In this document: piece after piece, positions 37,939-57,554 of the stretch
Layout of the letters: each line of letters opens with the position of its first letter
How positions within the stretch are numbered: the first letter of the stretch is position 1
Source of the DNA: Polytrichum commune
Taxonomy: Eukaryota > Streptophyta > Polytrichopsida > Polytrichales > Polytrichaceae
Direction: 5' to 3'
Length of the DNA stretch: 64,000 nucleotides
Assembly (NCBI GenBank): GCA_950295325.1
Contig: OX485806.1
Location: forward strand, 13,390,001-13,454,000
Translations under genes and position numbers: made by a program
The notes under the pieces: model-generated
What the model was told of the DNA's origin: nothing
Seen by the model: only the letters and a program-made list of their open reading frames with translations
Databases searched by the model: none

Positions 37939-40900
37939 GATGGCCCTAAATGACAAGTTTAAGCACTTGTCATTGCATTTAAAGTCACAACCGACATGTG
38001 TCAACACAAGTTATTATGGGCTACATTATTTTTCTTGACAAAGTTGTTCTTGCAATAGGAGGTTGGCTTTTGAAACGATAAAAAACATCTTATGTTGGTA
38101 ACATAGCCGATATATAACTGATAAGTAGCCGTTAGCGCAAAGTGGCATGGCATATGTTGATTCAAGTATGTATTATCATATTAATGTGTGCTACACAATC
38201 TCGATGCAAGTTGAAATTTTAATGCTATTGGGTCCAAAAGTTGCTCCTAATAGAGTGATGCACTACTAAGGTGAGCCCCATTTGCAAGAGTAAATAACTT
38301 ACATGTGGTGGAAATGATGTCATAGAAATTAAATGTAGCGATTCTTAATGCATGGAAGGACATCATGGGATTGACAAAGAAGGTAGAATAAAGGCTTGTG
38401 TTGGCCGATACCAAATTAGTTAGCCACAAACCTTGGGATTAATTAGTCACCGCATGGTTAGTTAGTCAGAGGTGATTCAACGTGGCTCCAATCCCAACCT
38501 GATCCTACCCGAGAGGCCGTTAGTAGAGGGCAACCCAAGGTGTGCTGACACCCCTTGCCTAGGCGGCTACAAGCAGTAGCAAGTTGTCTAACACAAACTC
38601 CACACCCATTCCCTCGATTACTCGTTCTTATTCAAGTTGAGCCCAATGTGAGCCACGATCACCCCCACCCTTAATTGCGTCGTGGTCCAGGTGAGGGATC
38701 TCCCTTCCACGATTGTTGTCAGATTCCCACAAAAGAGTGCAGCCCCTTCCCTTTGGTAATGAATTGGTGCATTGACACCTTTTCTTTATTAAGTTAGACT
38801 GCAAGTATTAACGAATACTCGAGTCACACCCGTCACACAGAAGAGAACACTCAAATCCTATCTCTACAATAAAAATCCTAAACTAATTGCCACACTCCAA
38901 TCCTACCACCAATCCCACTTCCACTACAGTACCGACCTACACGTAGGTATATCCAGTGACCAAGGTCCACGACTCATTTCAAGAGCCCGAGGCCCAAACA
39001 GTAACAAACCCCTGACACTTCGGTGTTGTCACTCAACCCAACCTATCTCATCCGTGCTTCAATCCATGTGGTTAACATGTTCACCGTCCAAGGCTCAACT
39101 GCCCCATATTTCCATCCACTCGGCACCCCCACCTTACCCTTATATCTCACGGTCTTCTGGTTTCACCCCTGCCCTTGCCCCCGTGCATCAGTAGCCAACA
39201 AATACTCAACTTCCGTTGGGGCAGCTGCTTCCGAACTCCCTCTCAGTACCCCACCACCATCACTCCTTCCTTCCAGTGACCCCCAATCTGCTGCAGACTC
39301 CCATCCCAACACCGAGCTACACTCCTCCTAGCTCCAGATCACATCCAAATCCCACCAATTCAACATCAAGTCAGAGCATTGCCCCCTGCTGGCAGTCCAC
39401 CTCCTTAATTCAACAATTTGCCTTCCCAGCTCAATTGCGAAGTCCCGGTCGTTCCTGCCTCTGCCGACCCTGCCCTTGGGCTAACCCAATTCGGGGTTCA
39501 GATTTGCCCTTCCTCCCAGACCAGAACACCCCAAAATCCCGTTTTCTGAGATCAAATGATCGAACCAAATCCAGCATTCGCTCAAAAATTCTTAAATCCG
39601 AGGGTGGAGTTGGGTAGCAGCCATTGTATATGTCTGAGCTGCTGATAATAATGCCACCCAATGCCCAGAACTGCACAGGCCTTCCGAGCTGGAGAGGGCA
39701 GCAAGAGTGGTGAACGGAAGAGCGATGTGCTTCGGTGCAGAAGTGTCACTAAATTGTGATTTCGGCACACCACCTCGAAACTTGACTCATGCGCAAGTTT
39801 CGGCACAAGTTTTGGGGAAGTGAACGAAACCCAAGGCTGAAGCCAACTTATAGTGATGATGAATTACAAAGGAAAACAAAAAAAAGAAACAACCCAATGT
39901 GTGCATAAGAATGTGGCTAGACTGCAAGGACAAGGTGAGGAGGGCCACGACAAGCAGCGTCGGCTAGCTGCCACAGATCAGAGGTCAGGTAAAGTAATCT
40001 TGTAGTGCGTAGAAGAATGGAACTGAATTGTGCAGGCAACAAAATTGTGGAGCTGCAGTGGAAGATTTGGAGAAGATGGGTTGACGGAGGTGATGCAGCT
40101 GAGCTTGCGGGAGCAGCGAACCGGCCCTCCAGCTCCCTGCTCCTAAGTGCCCCCCATGGGGATGGTTTAGGCATGGTCCTCAAAAATGCCATCCAGGAGC
40201 TCATAGTTCCTCCTCGCTGAAAATCCAAAACCCAACAAAACCCCTGCCTTCTCCCTTTGCCTCCCACCGAGCTCCAGGGACCGCCCCCGTCTTGCAGCAG
40301 AGAGAGAGAGAGAGAGAGAGAGCTCACCGGACTCCTCTCGGAGCCGGAAATCCAACTGCCTGATCCTTACTTGGGAGGAGCCCCCCTTGAATGAACAATT
40401 ACCTTGGACTCACGCCCCTTGAACGTGGCGTCACCCAACTCTAATTAAACTAATTCACTCATTTTTAGTTTTTCTCTTTTAATAACTCAAGCTTCACAAC
40501 TTTAACTCAACAATATCCAAACTTTAACACATCGTTTTAAAAAAAAATCTTTTTGACCAATCGAGCAACATGATTCTAAAGTTTTCCTAATTTTTAAGAT
40601 TAAGTCAACATGTGGGCACACTCTTGGGCTCACACCCAACCCCTGATTCACATCCCAATGCAAGATGCTGGCATTTAATTCCCAAGTTCCACGGGCCTAG
40701 AGAACAAGCACGGGCTTCTATGTAATGTTATGGTCCACAACAAAATCCCAAAAGTGTTTATCGTAGTACCTTTCCCACTTTGGCTCTAATTAGACTATTT
40801 ATAGGAGAATCAAAATTCAGACACATATTCTAAAATAAAAAAATTTAATACAAGAGAAATAAAAATTTCCTTGAAATCCTGGCTTTACGGAATTAAGTAA

Positions 40901-41100
40901 GGAATTACAATATGTCTTTTTGTAAATTAGCCGAAGTGGTAAAGGTTCTCGGTTCACAAAAAAATGCACTTAGTGAAGTACAATGTGAAATTTTTGGGCA
41001 CAGTCCTGGGGCTCTACCCCTTGGGCAGTGTCTTTATTAAATTCCTTGTTAAAATACATTGCACTCCACTCTGAACAGTCTCCTATACATAGTTCGTAAA
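37939..41100. other. Spacer with GC-rich island, no supported gene
   Basis: AT-rich DNA to about 38450, then a clearly more GC-rich block to about 40380. That block carries overlapping open frames on both strands, including a serine/leucine-rich frame made by an (AG)n run at 40297-40322. No frame is recognised and no spliced model could be built. It may be an old retrotransposon terminal repeat or leader. A lone relative of the 280-bp tandem unit lies at about 40977-41092. Confidence 0.4.
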
Positions 41101-41475
41101 GTCATCCATTGACATAGCGGGTGCATCGCCACCCGGCCCGTGATTCGGCCTACCGAGGCTCGCCCAAAAGATCCACGAATCTTGCCCCTAACTGCCGTAC
41201 ACGGAATACACGGTTCATACACGGTTCATACCCGGAATGTACCCGGGAGGTGGACCCCTGGAGCGCATAAAGGGCAGCCCCCCTCCACACAGACCATCCC
41301 ATACAAAGGACAGGGTTTAGGGTTTAAGGCTCCATAAGCCTTCTCTTGGCCCTTGCTGGGCCTGCAGGGCCTTTCCGCGCACGCTTAGTGTGTAGTGTTG
41401 TTGCTTGCCTCGGGGGTTTCATTCTGTTTCGTGAATTGTATTTGTTCTGTGGACTATTTGTGAGGCCGCGCAGCA
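41101..41475 (+). promoter_or_regulatory. Promoter and 5' leader region of adenylosuccinate synthetase
   Basis: The stretch is GC-rich compared with the spacer. It contains a direct repeat of acacggttcat at 41208-41230, a gcataaagg TATA-like sequence near 41265 and agggtttagggttta at 41312-41326. The last is two overlapping telo-box motifs, a common element in promoters of plant genes of the translation and nucleotide-synthesis class. The transcription start is not known. Confidence 0.45.
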
Positions 41476-47807
<6,332 letters not shown>

Positions 47808-48436
47808 ATGACCAACTTGGGTCCATGATTACAACTTGGGGGGAGGATGGCTGGCCTATGGAATGAAAGGGTTCCTTAGAAGCGGCCCATGCCTGTAACT
47901 CATTTTGAAATACCCATGCTTGTAACTTGTTTTGTTCCTTCAATAAACTTTCCTATTTTCAAGGCCCTCTTGAATTTATTTGCAATATATGTAACTTGAA
48001 CGAGATTGGTTCAAGTTATGAACAATGGTCTTCCCTATTTCTACTTGCGATCATAGGGACCAACTTTGTAAGTGACTTTGCTCTTTTCTCACATTACTCG
48101 GACATCTTTCAAGAAATGCATGCCACTACACACTTGTGAAACTATGAAACAACCAGGAATCTTATCGAACTTCACAGTATTACCAGCCATTACAACAGAG
48201 TCCTGAAATCTTGGATTATCCTAAGTTTATGTCCCAAGAGTACATGTATGTGGAAATGTGCAGTTGAAACACACACAACAGACCCAAGGTTCTCCATTGA
48301 TGCTACAAACGTGTCACTTTGTGCCAGTTACTACGTGATGGCACTGTTTCATTTATTGCCTCTGCCCTAGAGCAGAGCTCTGGCTTCCTTCTTTTTTTCT
48401 TGCCCATAAACGAATGTCTGCAGGTGAACGTGGAAA
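47808..48436. other. 3' flank of adenylosuccinate synthetase
   Basis: The first 150 bases are presumably the 3' UTR, with AATAAA at 47942. Beyond it only short unsupported frames are seen. Confidence 0.5.
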
Positions 48437-48814
48437 CTACACTAATTATGATATTTAGAGTCATATGGTATTTAATGTCAGTATGGTACATTTTCGGATG
48501 ACACTTCTTATGAATAAGTGATGAAATATTGTCATGGATGATGGATAAGTTCATCCATTGGCCAAAACCCTACCTTCTCTTGTCAGCAACTTGTGATGAA
48601 ATATTGTAATGGATGATTGAATTTCGGTTGAAAACCAATCGGCAAGTGACAGTAATTGCAACACTGTAAATCTATAATCCCCCCAAAAAATCACAAAGGA
48701 ATGACAATTTATGCTTGGTTGACATTTAGTGTTGGTGACACTATACTGTGGTTTACAATAAGTGTTAAGCAAGACAATCAGGACTGGTGACACTAAATAT
48801 CATATTTAGTTTAG
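48437..48814. mobile_element. MITE of the CTACACTAAATAT family (copy B, about 378 bp)
   Basis: The ends are CTACACTAATTATGATATTT and the inverted CACTAAATATCATATTTAGT followed by TTAG. The whole element is the reverse complement of copy A at 22355-22703 with modest divergence and a partial internal duplication (the gatgaaatattg-taatggatgat phrase occurs twice). No target duplication is obvious. Confidence 0.7.
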
Positions 48815-50725
48815 ATATCTAATGCCCCCTCCCCACGTGACTTTAGCTAAGCCTAAAAGTTGGTTCTAAAAACATGGCCTTCACACCATCAACATAATCT
48901 AGTGCTGGGCCTAGTTGGCAAATGATGTGGCATGGTTTGAAAGTGGAGGTTTTAAGCCTCAAGCACCGACCCTCCCATTGGTGGGTAGACATGAGGCAAG
49001 AATGTAGGACCTTCAAAAGTGTCGCCTCCCGCCCTTGTTATTGGTTGCTCTTTAGTCTTAGCTATGAGGGCACAAGGAGCTCCATTAACAAAAACTGATG
49101 GTAAGGATTTTGGGGATGGGACAAAAACTATCCAACATTCATTGCTTGGTAGATAAAACCATGAACATGTGTGAAAACTACTTAACTAAAACTTGCTAAA
49201 AAATCTTTGGAGCAAGTTCTTGTAGGTGCATTTGGATAGCCGGATGCCTCCCCTATAACCAAGGGAGCTTTACCCGGTTTTTAGGAAAGACTTTGGTGGT
49301 TTGGTAAAGTCACGTGGGGAGGGGGCATAATGTGGATGAAACTAAGAAACTAGATAAAGCTATCCAAAACGTAAATTAACTCGTATTCTTAAATTAAGGC
49401 ATGTTGGGAGCTATAGATGAGAGCTATACACATTTTCATTCTCTTAACATAATGACTTTCCACCAATTATCAATACATAAAGATTCTTTTTTGGATGATA
49501 GATAGGGTAGAGGGCTACACCAACATTGTGAGCTATGTATCCTATTTCTAGAGTCCATTTGGAGATTTGGGCAAACCAACCCATACACTTGTTCCTTGTT
49601 GGATGCCTAAACCCTTGCCTCCAAGGAACCAGTGTACAGCTTGGTTCACCCCAACCCCATTTGGATTAGTGGTATTCATGATTGGCTTAGCTTGAAAATC
49701 CCCCACCCGGTTAAAAGAATAAGAAATACAAGGCAACACGCTCAAGAATTTTTTTTCAAAGGTAGAAAATTGAAACAATGAAATTGCGCATTATATAAAT
49801 ATATTACAACTTTTGAAGTTACTTATCCTTAGCTTCCTATATTCCTCCCTGAACCCCTACTTCTTCCAATGCAAGTAGCTCCCAAAACCATTCCAACACT
49901 AGTCCAAAACTGCTCTTGTTTTTTGCCCAAACTGCACCTGCACTGAAATCAACTTTTGCATGCGGGATCTTAATATACATATATTAGTAAGCCACACCTA
50001 GCTATGTTCCAACACTTGTCCAAATCCAATCCCACTTTCATCTAACACCAACCTTGCATTCTTCCATAACCACCCCACTTATTCCCAAATTTTGCAACCG
50101 CTTTATCCAAGTATGGGATTAGGAGGCGTGCATAGGTGTTGCTTTTGGGTTGGGTGTTGGTTATAGCACCCTCTGCCTTAGTGTGTTGGATGAAGAGCCT
50201 ACGTAATTGGGATACATGTTAGGCCTAATTGTTAATTTAAAACTATTAAAAAGATAGCCGTGCCCAATTTCAACATAAGAATAATCTGGATATATATATT
50301 TGAATGCTATGTGGTTAGATGTGTGTCTAAGAATGTTCACCAAAAAGACACCAGTGGAGATGTCTAAACAATATTGTGGATGTTAAGCAAGGTTGCTTCA
50401 GGATAATGATGTAATTCATTGCGCTCTATTGATTCTTTAGTATTGAGTCACCGATGTGGGAGAATGGCATTTTACAACTTGGGTGGAATGGCATTCTACA
50501 TCTCTGCCAGGTCACAATTGTGAATGTCTATCCTGTACATTGACTGCACTGGCTTGATATCCGTCCAATTAAAACTGAACGACATCATTTGAAAGAAAGT
50601 AAAGATTCCGCATAGGTATGGAGGCTTACTAATAAACTCCAATCTACATAGACACTGGTAATTTACTAAGCAATACCTCATCATCTTACCCATCCTGTAA
50701 TATATTCAGGACATCCCTATATCCA
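48815..50725. other. Intergenic spacer between convergent genes
   Basis: No gene is supported. About 49985-50185 shares a diverged repeat with 62505-62720 (caatcccactttcatctaaca, tgggattaggaggcgtgca and gcaccctctgcctta have counterparts there in the same order). Confidence 0.5.
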
Positions 50726-53700
50726 TCATCGTTTGCCTCCTTTGCTCAAGTTCTTCTCAGATGGATCAGATAATTTTATGCCCATGGCACCCAGTAAGTT
50801 GGAAGCAGGACCAGGCATTCCCTCTTGATTCATGTATGACTGTAACAAACTTGTAACCAAGTTCATATCAAGATCCACGACGCCATCCTCATCCTCCTCG
50901 TCTTGTATTCCAACACTAGTCTGCAATTGACATTCTTGTTGATAAGTACAAAGCTTGTTGTCTGCTAGAACATTGACAAGCAACCAAGATTTAAATAATT
51001 TTGATCAAATCATTTGTCCAAATATATCAATGCATATGAGAATATCGTTTGAGGTGCATGTGCACACACGCACACACATGACACACAGGTTCTTGAATGT
51101 TTCAATAATAAATAGTTGCAAATCTTGTCAAATTTTGTCAAATTTTGGAGGAAAGTGGTACTCTGAATTGCAATTGACGATCATAGAAGGGCTCAATTAA
51201 ATGCACATTGCAAAGCAATCTATTTAAGGAAATCAAAGTAGAGGCATATGATGGCAACCCCAACTATACACATACTTTGAGAACCAATATGGTTCTAAAC
51301 ACCACTGCAGATGTGTACTTTTTACAAACAACACAATATATATGTCTGTTCACATCAATAGACTAGTTTCTGCCACTGACCCACTAATAGAACTACACCA
51401 TTTATGGCATTTAGTGCCACTGACTATTCGGAAATACACAAGTGCTATAACTATTTATTGAGAATGTAAAATTTTACCAAGCAAAGTCATTAATGTTCTA
51501 TGATGTCTGAACAACCTATTCAACTTTTGAGAGTAAAAATTGAAGTCATGAGTAAGAAGTTACTGTATTACATAATTCCAAATAGTAAGAAATGGTGTAC
51601 AACATTTCCTCATATTCCCGTGGAAGATTAGAGAAGTGTCACTTACTATTTGGAGTCATTGCAGTGTTATAACTTTTTGCTAAGAGATTTAAGGTTTTAC
51701 CAAGTGAAGTCAATACATAAAGTACATACAACCTATGTAGTCTTTGTTGATAAAAAGAGATATCTGTAATAAGAAGTTATAACATTGCTTAATTCCGCAT
51801 AGTAAGTGACACTAAATACACTAAATACCCTAAATGGTCTACATGTATTCAATTTCATTATGTCCAAACATGCACAAGTCTTGATTTATTTGAAAACCTG
51901 TTAAGCTGTCTAATGAGGTGAATCCAATGAGATGTATCAGAATAACAAATACCTTAGCAGGCTCATCTTTCTCTTCAGAACTGCTGGCAAAGCTTTTGCC
52001 AAGACTTGTCCGTTGCAATTCATGTTGCAGAACATCAGAATACTCATCCATAAATCCACCACCAGACCTCGACGTACTTTCCTCATTTTGTTTGTGACTT
52101 GGTTCGACAGTTCTGCTTTTACCACCCAATGAATCGCTCTCTTCAAACAGCAACTCTCCATCACTGTGAACTGATTGAAGAGTGAACCAAATGACAACAC
52201 ATGTTGTTAGTAATTCTGCAAAGAACACAAGCGTGCTACTGATAACAGGAAACCTTCACACGTGAAACCCAAGTTCCAACTAAGGGACACTTTATATTCA
52301 CTGGTGGAAAATGCGTAGACCATCCCAATTCACTTACACTAGAGCTTGAGGGCCTGAGGGACCAAGGAAGTTTGAGTGGATGAAAACCTACATGGCATGC
52401 AATCAAAAATGTTTCAAAGTCTACCAGATTTTGCGTGAAGATCACCTCAAAGAAGTGGGGTCTAACACAAAACCGTGAGACCGTGACATTTCAAAATCCC
52501 CCGACCAATCATTTATTAGAACTTATCATGTTGGAAGGGCCTACATGAATAGGATGGTAATGAAATGGCATTCAGTTGAGAGCCCTGTCGTGTATGTCTT
52601 CACACTACACTTGAAGGCCCGTGATCACACAAGAATTAAATTCAATTGTCCATGGTAGGCTTTCACATGTGTTGCAATGGCCCTCACAATTTCATAGTCA
52701 TAGCCTTTGGTTATAATATAAAGTGCCCCTAAGTTGCACCTTCTATGTTAGTGTACAAATGCCTTTGTCAGTTATGATACAGATTTGTACTATGCATGTC
52801 ATGAGCAGCAACTTAAAGAATACACTAAAAAATAACTAAGGACAGTCTACTTGCCATTTTGCAAAGGGTCATTTACCTGACTCCGTATCTGAGTCCGACT
52901 CGCTGAAGTCATCATCCATAAGATCTGCTCCTGCTCCAATGTCTTTCCCATCCATACCTAAAGCAGACTCCAGCTCATGCATGAACCTTGACATGTTTAA
53001 TGACACAGCTTCATCTGTATACATTCATAACATACAGCAGACAGAATGAGTACGAAGTCCCAACATAATCAATGCAAGGTAATCACAACATCACAACCCT
53101 TTACTATATCCATTGATGTATATAGAATAACAATAACTATACTGATTATAGTAAATAGTGTGTCCAGATGTATAGTGTGACTTACCCTGAGCAGCCCTAT
53201 AGTATGGTCAACAGTATATACAATCACTCTAGAAAATAGTGTGCAACTAAGCTCAATAGTGTGGCCACAGTATTTACCATAATCAATGTACCAGGAAACT
53301 GGAGACACTCACCACCAGGCAACTCAGCACCCTCATAGCTTGAAATCTTGTTCATAAAAGCTTGCATGCCTTGCACTAACTCCACAGGGTCATAGAGGGG
53401 TTCACTGGCATCTGTTGTTGGCTGGTCCAAACCATGAGCTTCTCCAGAACTGTGAGATTGTTTATTTCGTTGCGCAGAACGCTTCAATTCATGAGCATCC
53501 ATCTCTGCTTGTCGTTCCTGCATCGCACTTGTAAGATCGCCTTCTCCATCATATAGCCAGGAGTCATTATCACTCTCTGGTAAAGGTAGACCAGCAAAAT
53601 CAGCTGCAGTATGTGGCATAGAGAGGATAAGGTTGACACGCTTGATTGGTGCAGACATAGCATTACTGTGAAAACCACACACAGATACATATTTTGAACG

Positions 53701-56601
53701 GTTAATGTCAGTTCTAAGCCAGATTGTGGAATGTCACAATAAAGAAAATCACTGATCTAGGAGAACATACAACACTAATTGGTGTCATGTACATCACATA
53801 TGTTGAAGTTAAAGTCATTTACCTCAAAAAAAAAGCAAGTGGCATCCAAATCTTATTTCACACACTCTAATCCATTTCAAAGCACAATTTTTTTGAAAGT
53901 ACAAATTCTATCTTCAAGATCTAATTCCCAGACGTGGGTTCAAAAATACAGTGGTGATTTGTCTTAAATTCCTCTCCACAGCTGAGAGTACCCAGCAACA
54001 GACTCTAAATAAATCTCATGTTTTGAGACTGAAGAACTTCTGTCATCAATTTCAATTATTATCCAGTTAAAATTTCCTGGTCACAGCAGTTAACAAGGGT
54101 AAAATTTTAAGAAGACATGATAAATGTCACTTCTAAGACTCACTTGTGAGCATCTTCCAAGTTGTTGTGTTGAGAAACGCATTCACACTGCAAAAGCTAT
54201 TATTCAACTACTTTTCTTATCTACAGGTGAGACAATCTCATAACTCTACACCGTTTACCTTCTTTCTGCTTCAGTTAAGAAGAATAGATACCTCAAAAGT
54301 CTTGAGTTCATTGAATCAAGTGTAGACAAACTGGATGCAAAATCTTTTCAAGAGATTGTAATGTGATTTCAGGAGAAGGAGCTTCGGCAAAGGTAACCAG
54401 GAGATAACTATAGTCCGGGAGATTTGGAAGATGCAACTAGCTTCACTTTATCGACAAGATGAATACCTTGTTGTAGCGAATGCTTGTGATCCACGGTACC
54501 CTCCAATTGCAGCTTGAAGTAGCTGTTTATAATCTCGAGAGCCCTCTAGAAGGCCCCGGAAATAGCCCCTATTTTCCAAACTCTTTCGATAGAGTTGCCA
54601 TCCTGGATCAGCAATGAGAGCCTCATCTGACACTTTAAGGGAACCTCCATCTGGATAATGAAGAAATGCAGTTACTTCTTTGCAACATACAGACAAATAT
54701 AGATGACCATGACCTGCATGGTTTGAACGGAAGAACAATGAAACTCTAGAGGTTTTATACCACTGCTTGTCCAATCTCACTGAAGTGACAGAAATTTAAA
54801 CAAATATGTTATTGAGTAATACCGAGAGTAGAAATGAAATATTACATATCTACACAGCAGTATAACAAGTTGTGGACGTACTTTCATTGAGGGTACCATC
54901 ATCGCTCTCAAATTTTTCTCGTTCCCAATACATCATCTCAAATCCACAAGTGAGTTTCATTCCAAGCTCTGCTTCCTTGTAGTGAGGATCTGCAACTGGT
55001 GGCATTGGGTATCCTCGAGGAGGGGCAAACACTTGTTGCTGCAGTTGAGCATACATAGCCCGTGACATGGTCACCAAAACTTTCACCATCTCCACCTTCT
55101 CTGTGCCATTGTCTACATAATTGAAAATAAAAACTACGTTTAGGGTTTGAAGCTTTCACAAATGTGATCTTCATGGTCATGGCAGACTGGAGTCAGCATT
55201 CAGTACCTGAAACTAGGGTTTTAAGACTGGGAAAAATACAATTTGCATTTTAAATGGTCAATAAACATCAGTGGCGTAGAATGACAGTCACTATGTGCAT
55301 TGGAAGGACACACGGTTTTTAAAAACGTAGTACCAGAAATTTTGCAATTAAACCTTCTCTGTGCCATTGTCTACATAACTGAGCCTTTCACAGATGTGAT
55401 ATTCATTATTATGGTCCGCATTCAATACCCGTAACTTAGGGTTTGGGGTTTAAGACTGAGAGAATCACAATTCACATTCTCAATGTTCAATAAACATCAG
55501 TGGCATAGAATGATACTCGCCATGTGCATCAGAAAGACATACATATCACTTCCAAGGAAAATTGTTCAACTGTTCAGTGAAACAGATGAAACTTAGGGTT
55601 TAGGGTTTAAGAACTCATCTTCAATAAACATCAGTGGCATAGAATGACACTCGCTATGTGCCTCGGAAGTAATCAGAGAGTATGCAATTATAACATCACT
55701 GCAATGTAGCGTGACCAAACATTTCCGGTGGATTCCAAGGCAGATTGCCAATGCATTTTTCACCAAGTATGAAGGCCCCACACCATACCATACAGCAAAC
55801 ACAATGGAATCCACAACAATACCACACTCCTCCACGCAATAAAAATATAGTAAATAAATGCTCTACATTATAGAACAAACCTTGCACAGACAGGAACTTC
55901 TTCAATTTCGACGCAGCTTTCATGGCATCGATGTCACGCCGATAAAACGCATCCACTGCCAACGAAACCAGCTGCGGCTCATTTTTTAGCACATGTGCTA
56001 CATGCAACGGAACCACACACCTCGCCTTGTGCATATTAACCCTGGCCCTTGCGGGATACTCTTTGATCCTCCGCAACACAGCCTCCTGCACTTCCCCACT
56101 CGCCTTGGTCACGAACTTCCCCCCCTTCATCACCCCGACCGCCTCCGACACAGACAGGGGCTCCAATTTCGCCTTCCCAACCGCCGGACCGATCAAGTGG
56201 ACACACCCCTCTCGAATGAAAACCCTATTCTCGCTGTTATCGGGGCTAAGCCAGCGGGGGATGGCATACGCTGCCTCGATGAGCAGAAACTCCCCGTCGT
56301 TGTCCCGCACTGTGATTGAAATCCCGGACACCTTTCGAGAAATCTCGTGCAGGAGATAAACCACGAACCATTCGTCCTCTATGTTGTCCCCGAACCTCGT
56401 GGTTCCCTTGAGACATTGCGGACCCTCCTCGACCACCACCACCTCCAACTGGAACGGCTCGTGCTGCCAAATGTAGCCCTGAAGCAGGATCTGGATGTGG
56501 TTCAGAATCTCGTTGCGGAGCCCAACTAGGTCTTCGTTGGAGTCTGGGTAGATGCAGTATTGCACCCAGTCGCCTTGCGCTTCTTCGGTCACTGTCGCCA
56601 T
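50726..56601 (-). CDS. Ecdysoneless/SGT1-like protein (ECD homologue), seven exons
   Basis: ECD-family proteins are conserved eukaryotic factors that stabilise the spliceosomal protein PRP8 and link splicing to cell-cycle control in animals; the plant role is little known. Exons are 56601-55881, 55112-54882, 54650-54467, 53665-53313, 53014-52877, 52170-51953 and 50920-50726. They total 2040 nt, or 679 residues, close to human ECD. The N-terminus (WVQYCIYPDS...LQGYIWQHEPFQLEV) and the block MVKVLVTMSRAMYAQLQQQV with ELGMKLTCGFEMMYWER are family hallmarks, as is SLENRGYFRGLLEGSRDYKQL. The C-terminal half is acidic and serine-rich (FSESDSDTES, DEEDEDGVVDLDMN). All phases close. Intron 1 contains a tandem repeat with a decoy copy of the exon 2 acceptor. 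Introns 5 and 6 each contain an inverted-repeat element. Confidence 0.92.
51393..51842. mobile_element. MITE of the CTACACTAAATAT family (copy D, about 450 bp), in ECD intron 6
   Basis: The left end CTACACCATTTATGGCATTT and the inverted right end GTAGACCATTTAGGGTATTT match over about 25 bp, and both continue into agtg-cact. The interior resembles copy E (gctataactattta). It lies wholly inside the intron between exons 6 and 7 of the ecdysoneless gene. Confidence 0.6.
52277..52736. mobile_element. Inverted-repeat element in ECD intron 5, about 460 bp
   Basis: The left end CAACTAAGGGACACTTTATA is matched by the inverted right end CAACTTAGGGGCACTTTATA. The right-hand interior (ggccctcacaatttcatagt, catagcctttgg) matches the element at 47172-47543 in inverted form and the longer relative at about 60270-60893 in direct form. 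It sits inside the intron between exons 5 and 6. Confidence 0.6.
55086..55700. repeat. Tandem repeat across the exon 2 acceptor and intron 1 of the ECD gene
   Basis: The phrase aataaacatcagtggcatag followed by aatgac occurs near 55260, 55491 and 55623. Each is preceded by tagggttt-type sequence. The 30-base block ccttctctgtgccattgtct followed by acataa is present both at the true start of exon 2 (about 55095) and, unchanged, at about 55353-55378. The repeat unit of roughly 230-258 bp therefore includes the first 18 bases of exon 2 with its splice acceptor. Confidence 0.75.
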
Positions 56602-57102
56602 AGTTAACGCAATTCCTCCCCGAGGTTTACCAAGCTTCTTTTTGTTCTATTCAGCAGCTTGCCACGATCATTTTCTCTTATGCAACATGCTCATTTGGGT
56701 GATACTTAGAAGAGAGGTTGAAGGATGCGATTATGATGATGATGGCGAGTGAGATGTCAATTCTTACACAAACTTTGATGATCGTGTTCGACAACAAATG
56801 ATTGTCTGCGAGTGTTCCAGACTCCGGAGCTGCTGAGGGCTCGGAGTCGAGGCTCTCAGACCTTTCTCTCTCCTCACTGTAGTTGAAAGCACCCCCACCC
56901 TCCCACGGTAGTTCCGCTTCAAAACCTCAACTGTGCCATGCGCACCCATCTCCTAAAAGCATCTCCAGCGCCATCGTCACCACGTCTCCCTCCAATTCCC
57001 ACTCGAAAGCGCGGTGGAGGAGCTACTGGAGTATCACGATAGATGGGCCTTAAATGGTTACTTTTTCAGACTAGCCACTCTCCTAGGATACAAAACACGT
57101 GA
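56602..57102. promoter_or_regulatory. Upstream region of the ECD gene
   Basis: This presumably holds the promoter and leader. The block at about 56733-56940 has diverged relatives at about 58048-58200 and 59018-59110. Shared phrases include gtcaattcttacacaaa, gttcgacaacaaatgattgt and ctctctcctcact. No second gene start facing the other way is supported. Confidence 0.4.
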
Positions 57103-57554
57103 TTATACCGTTTATGGTATTTAGTGTCACGTGCCTATTTGCGAAGGGCCTGAAGTAGACACCAAGAGGTCTCAAAGTGTTATGTTCGCTAATTCTCAAT
57201 ATGACATTATTTATCATTATAAGTGACTTCTTTTTAAAGTGAACAAATATTTACATTATGACAATTAGCTTAGCACATTGGGATACTTGAGATGATAGTT
57301 TTGTATTTTAGTATGCAAGAGGAAAATATTCCTGAGCGTACTAATGTCAAGTGTTATTTGTGTACATATGCAATACCTCATAACATAATTGATAGTACTC
57401 ATGATGAGCTAGTAATAAGCGTAGTTGAATGCCAAGTGTCATGAGGTGACACTAATGATGATTTTTTTGATCATTAGTATGACCTAGCATATGCCTCAAA
57501 TCAAGGCAAGTGATATTATTATGCTTGTGACACTAAATATCATAAATGGTGTAG
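57103..57554. mobile_element. MITE of the CTACACTAAATAT family (copy C, about 450 bp)
   Basis: The left end TTATACCGTTTATGGTATTT and the inverted right end CTACACCATTTATGATATTT match over about 28 bp, and both continue into agtgtcac. It has the same terminal family as copies A, B, D and E. It is noncoding and lies about 500 bp upstream of the ECD start. Confidence 0.65.

Noticed and set aside
39917-40355. Minus-strand frames of 136 and 62 codons, starting with serine/leucine runs
   Set aside because: The leading SLSLSL comes from an (AG)n microsatellite and the rest matches nothing. No spliced model was found.
40925-40970. Sequence gccgaagtggtaaaggttctcggttc, reminiscent of a tRNA D/T arm
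   Set aside because: No acceptor stem or anticodon arm can be formed around it.
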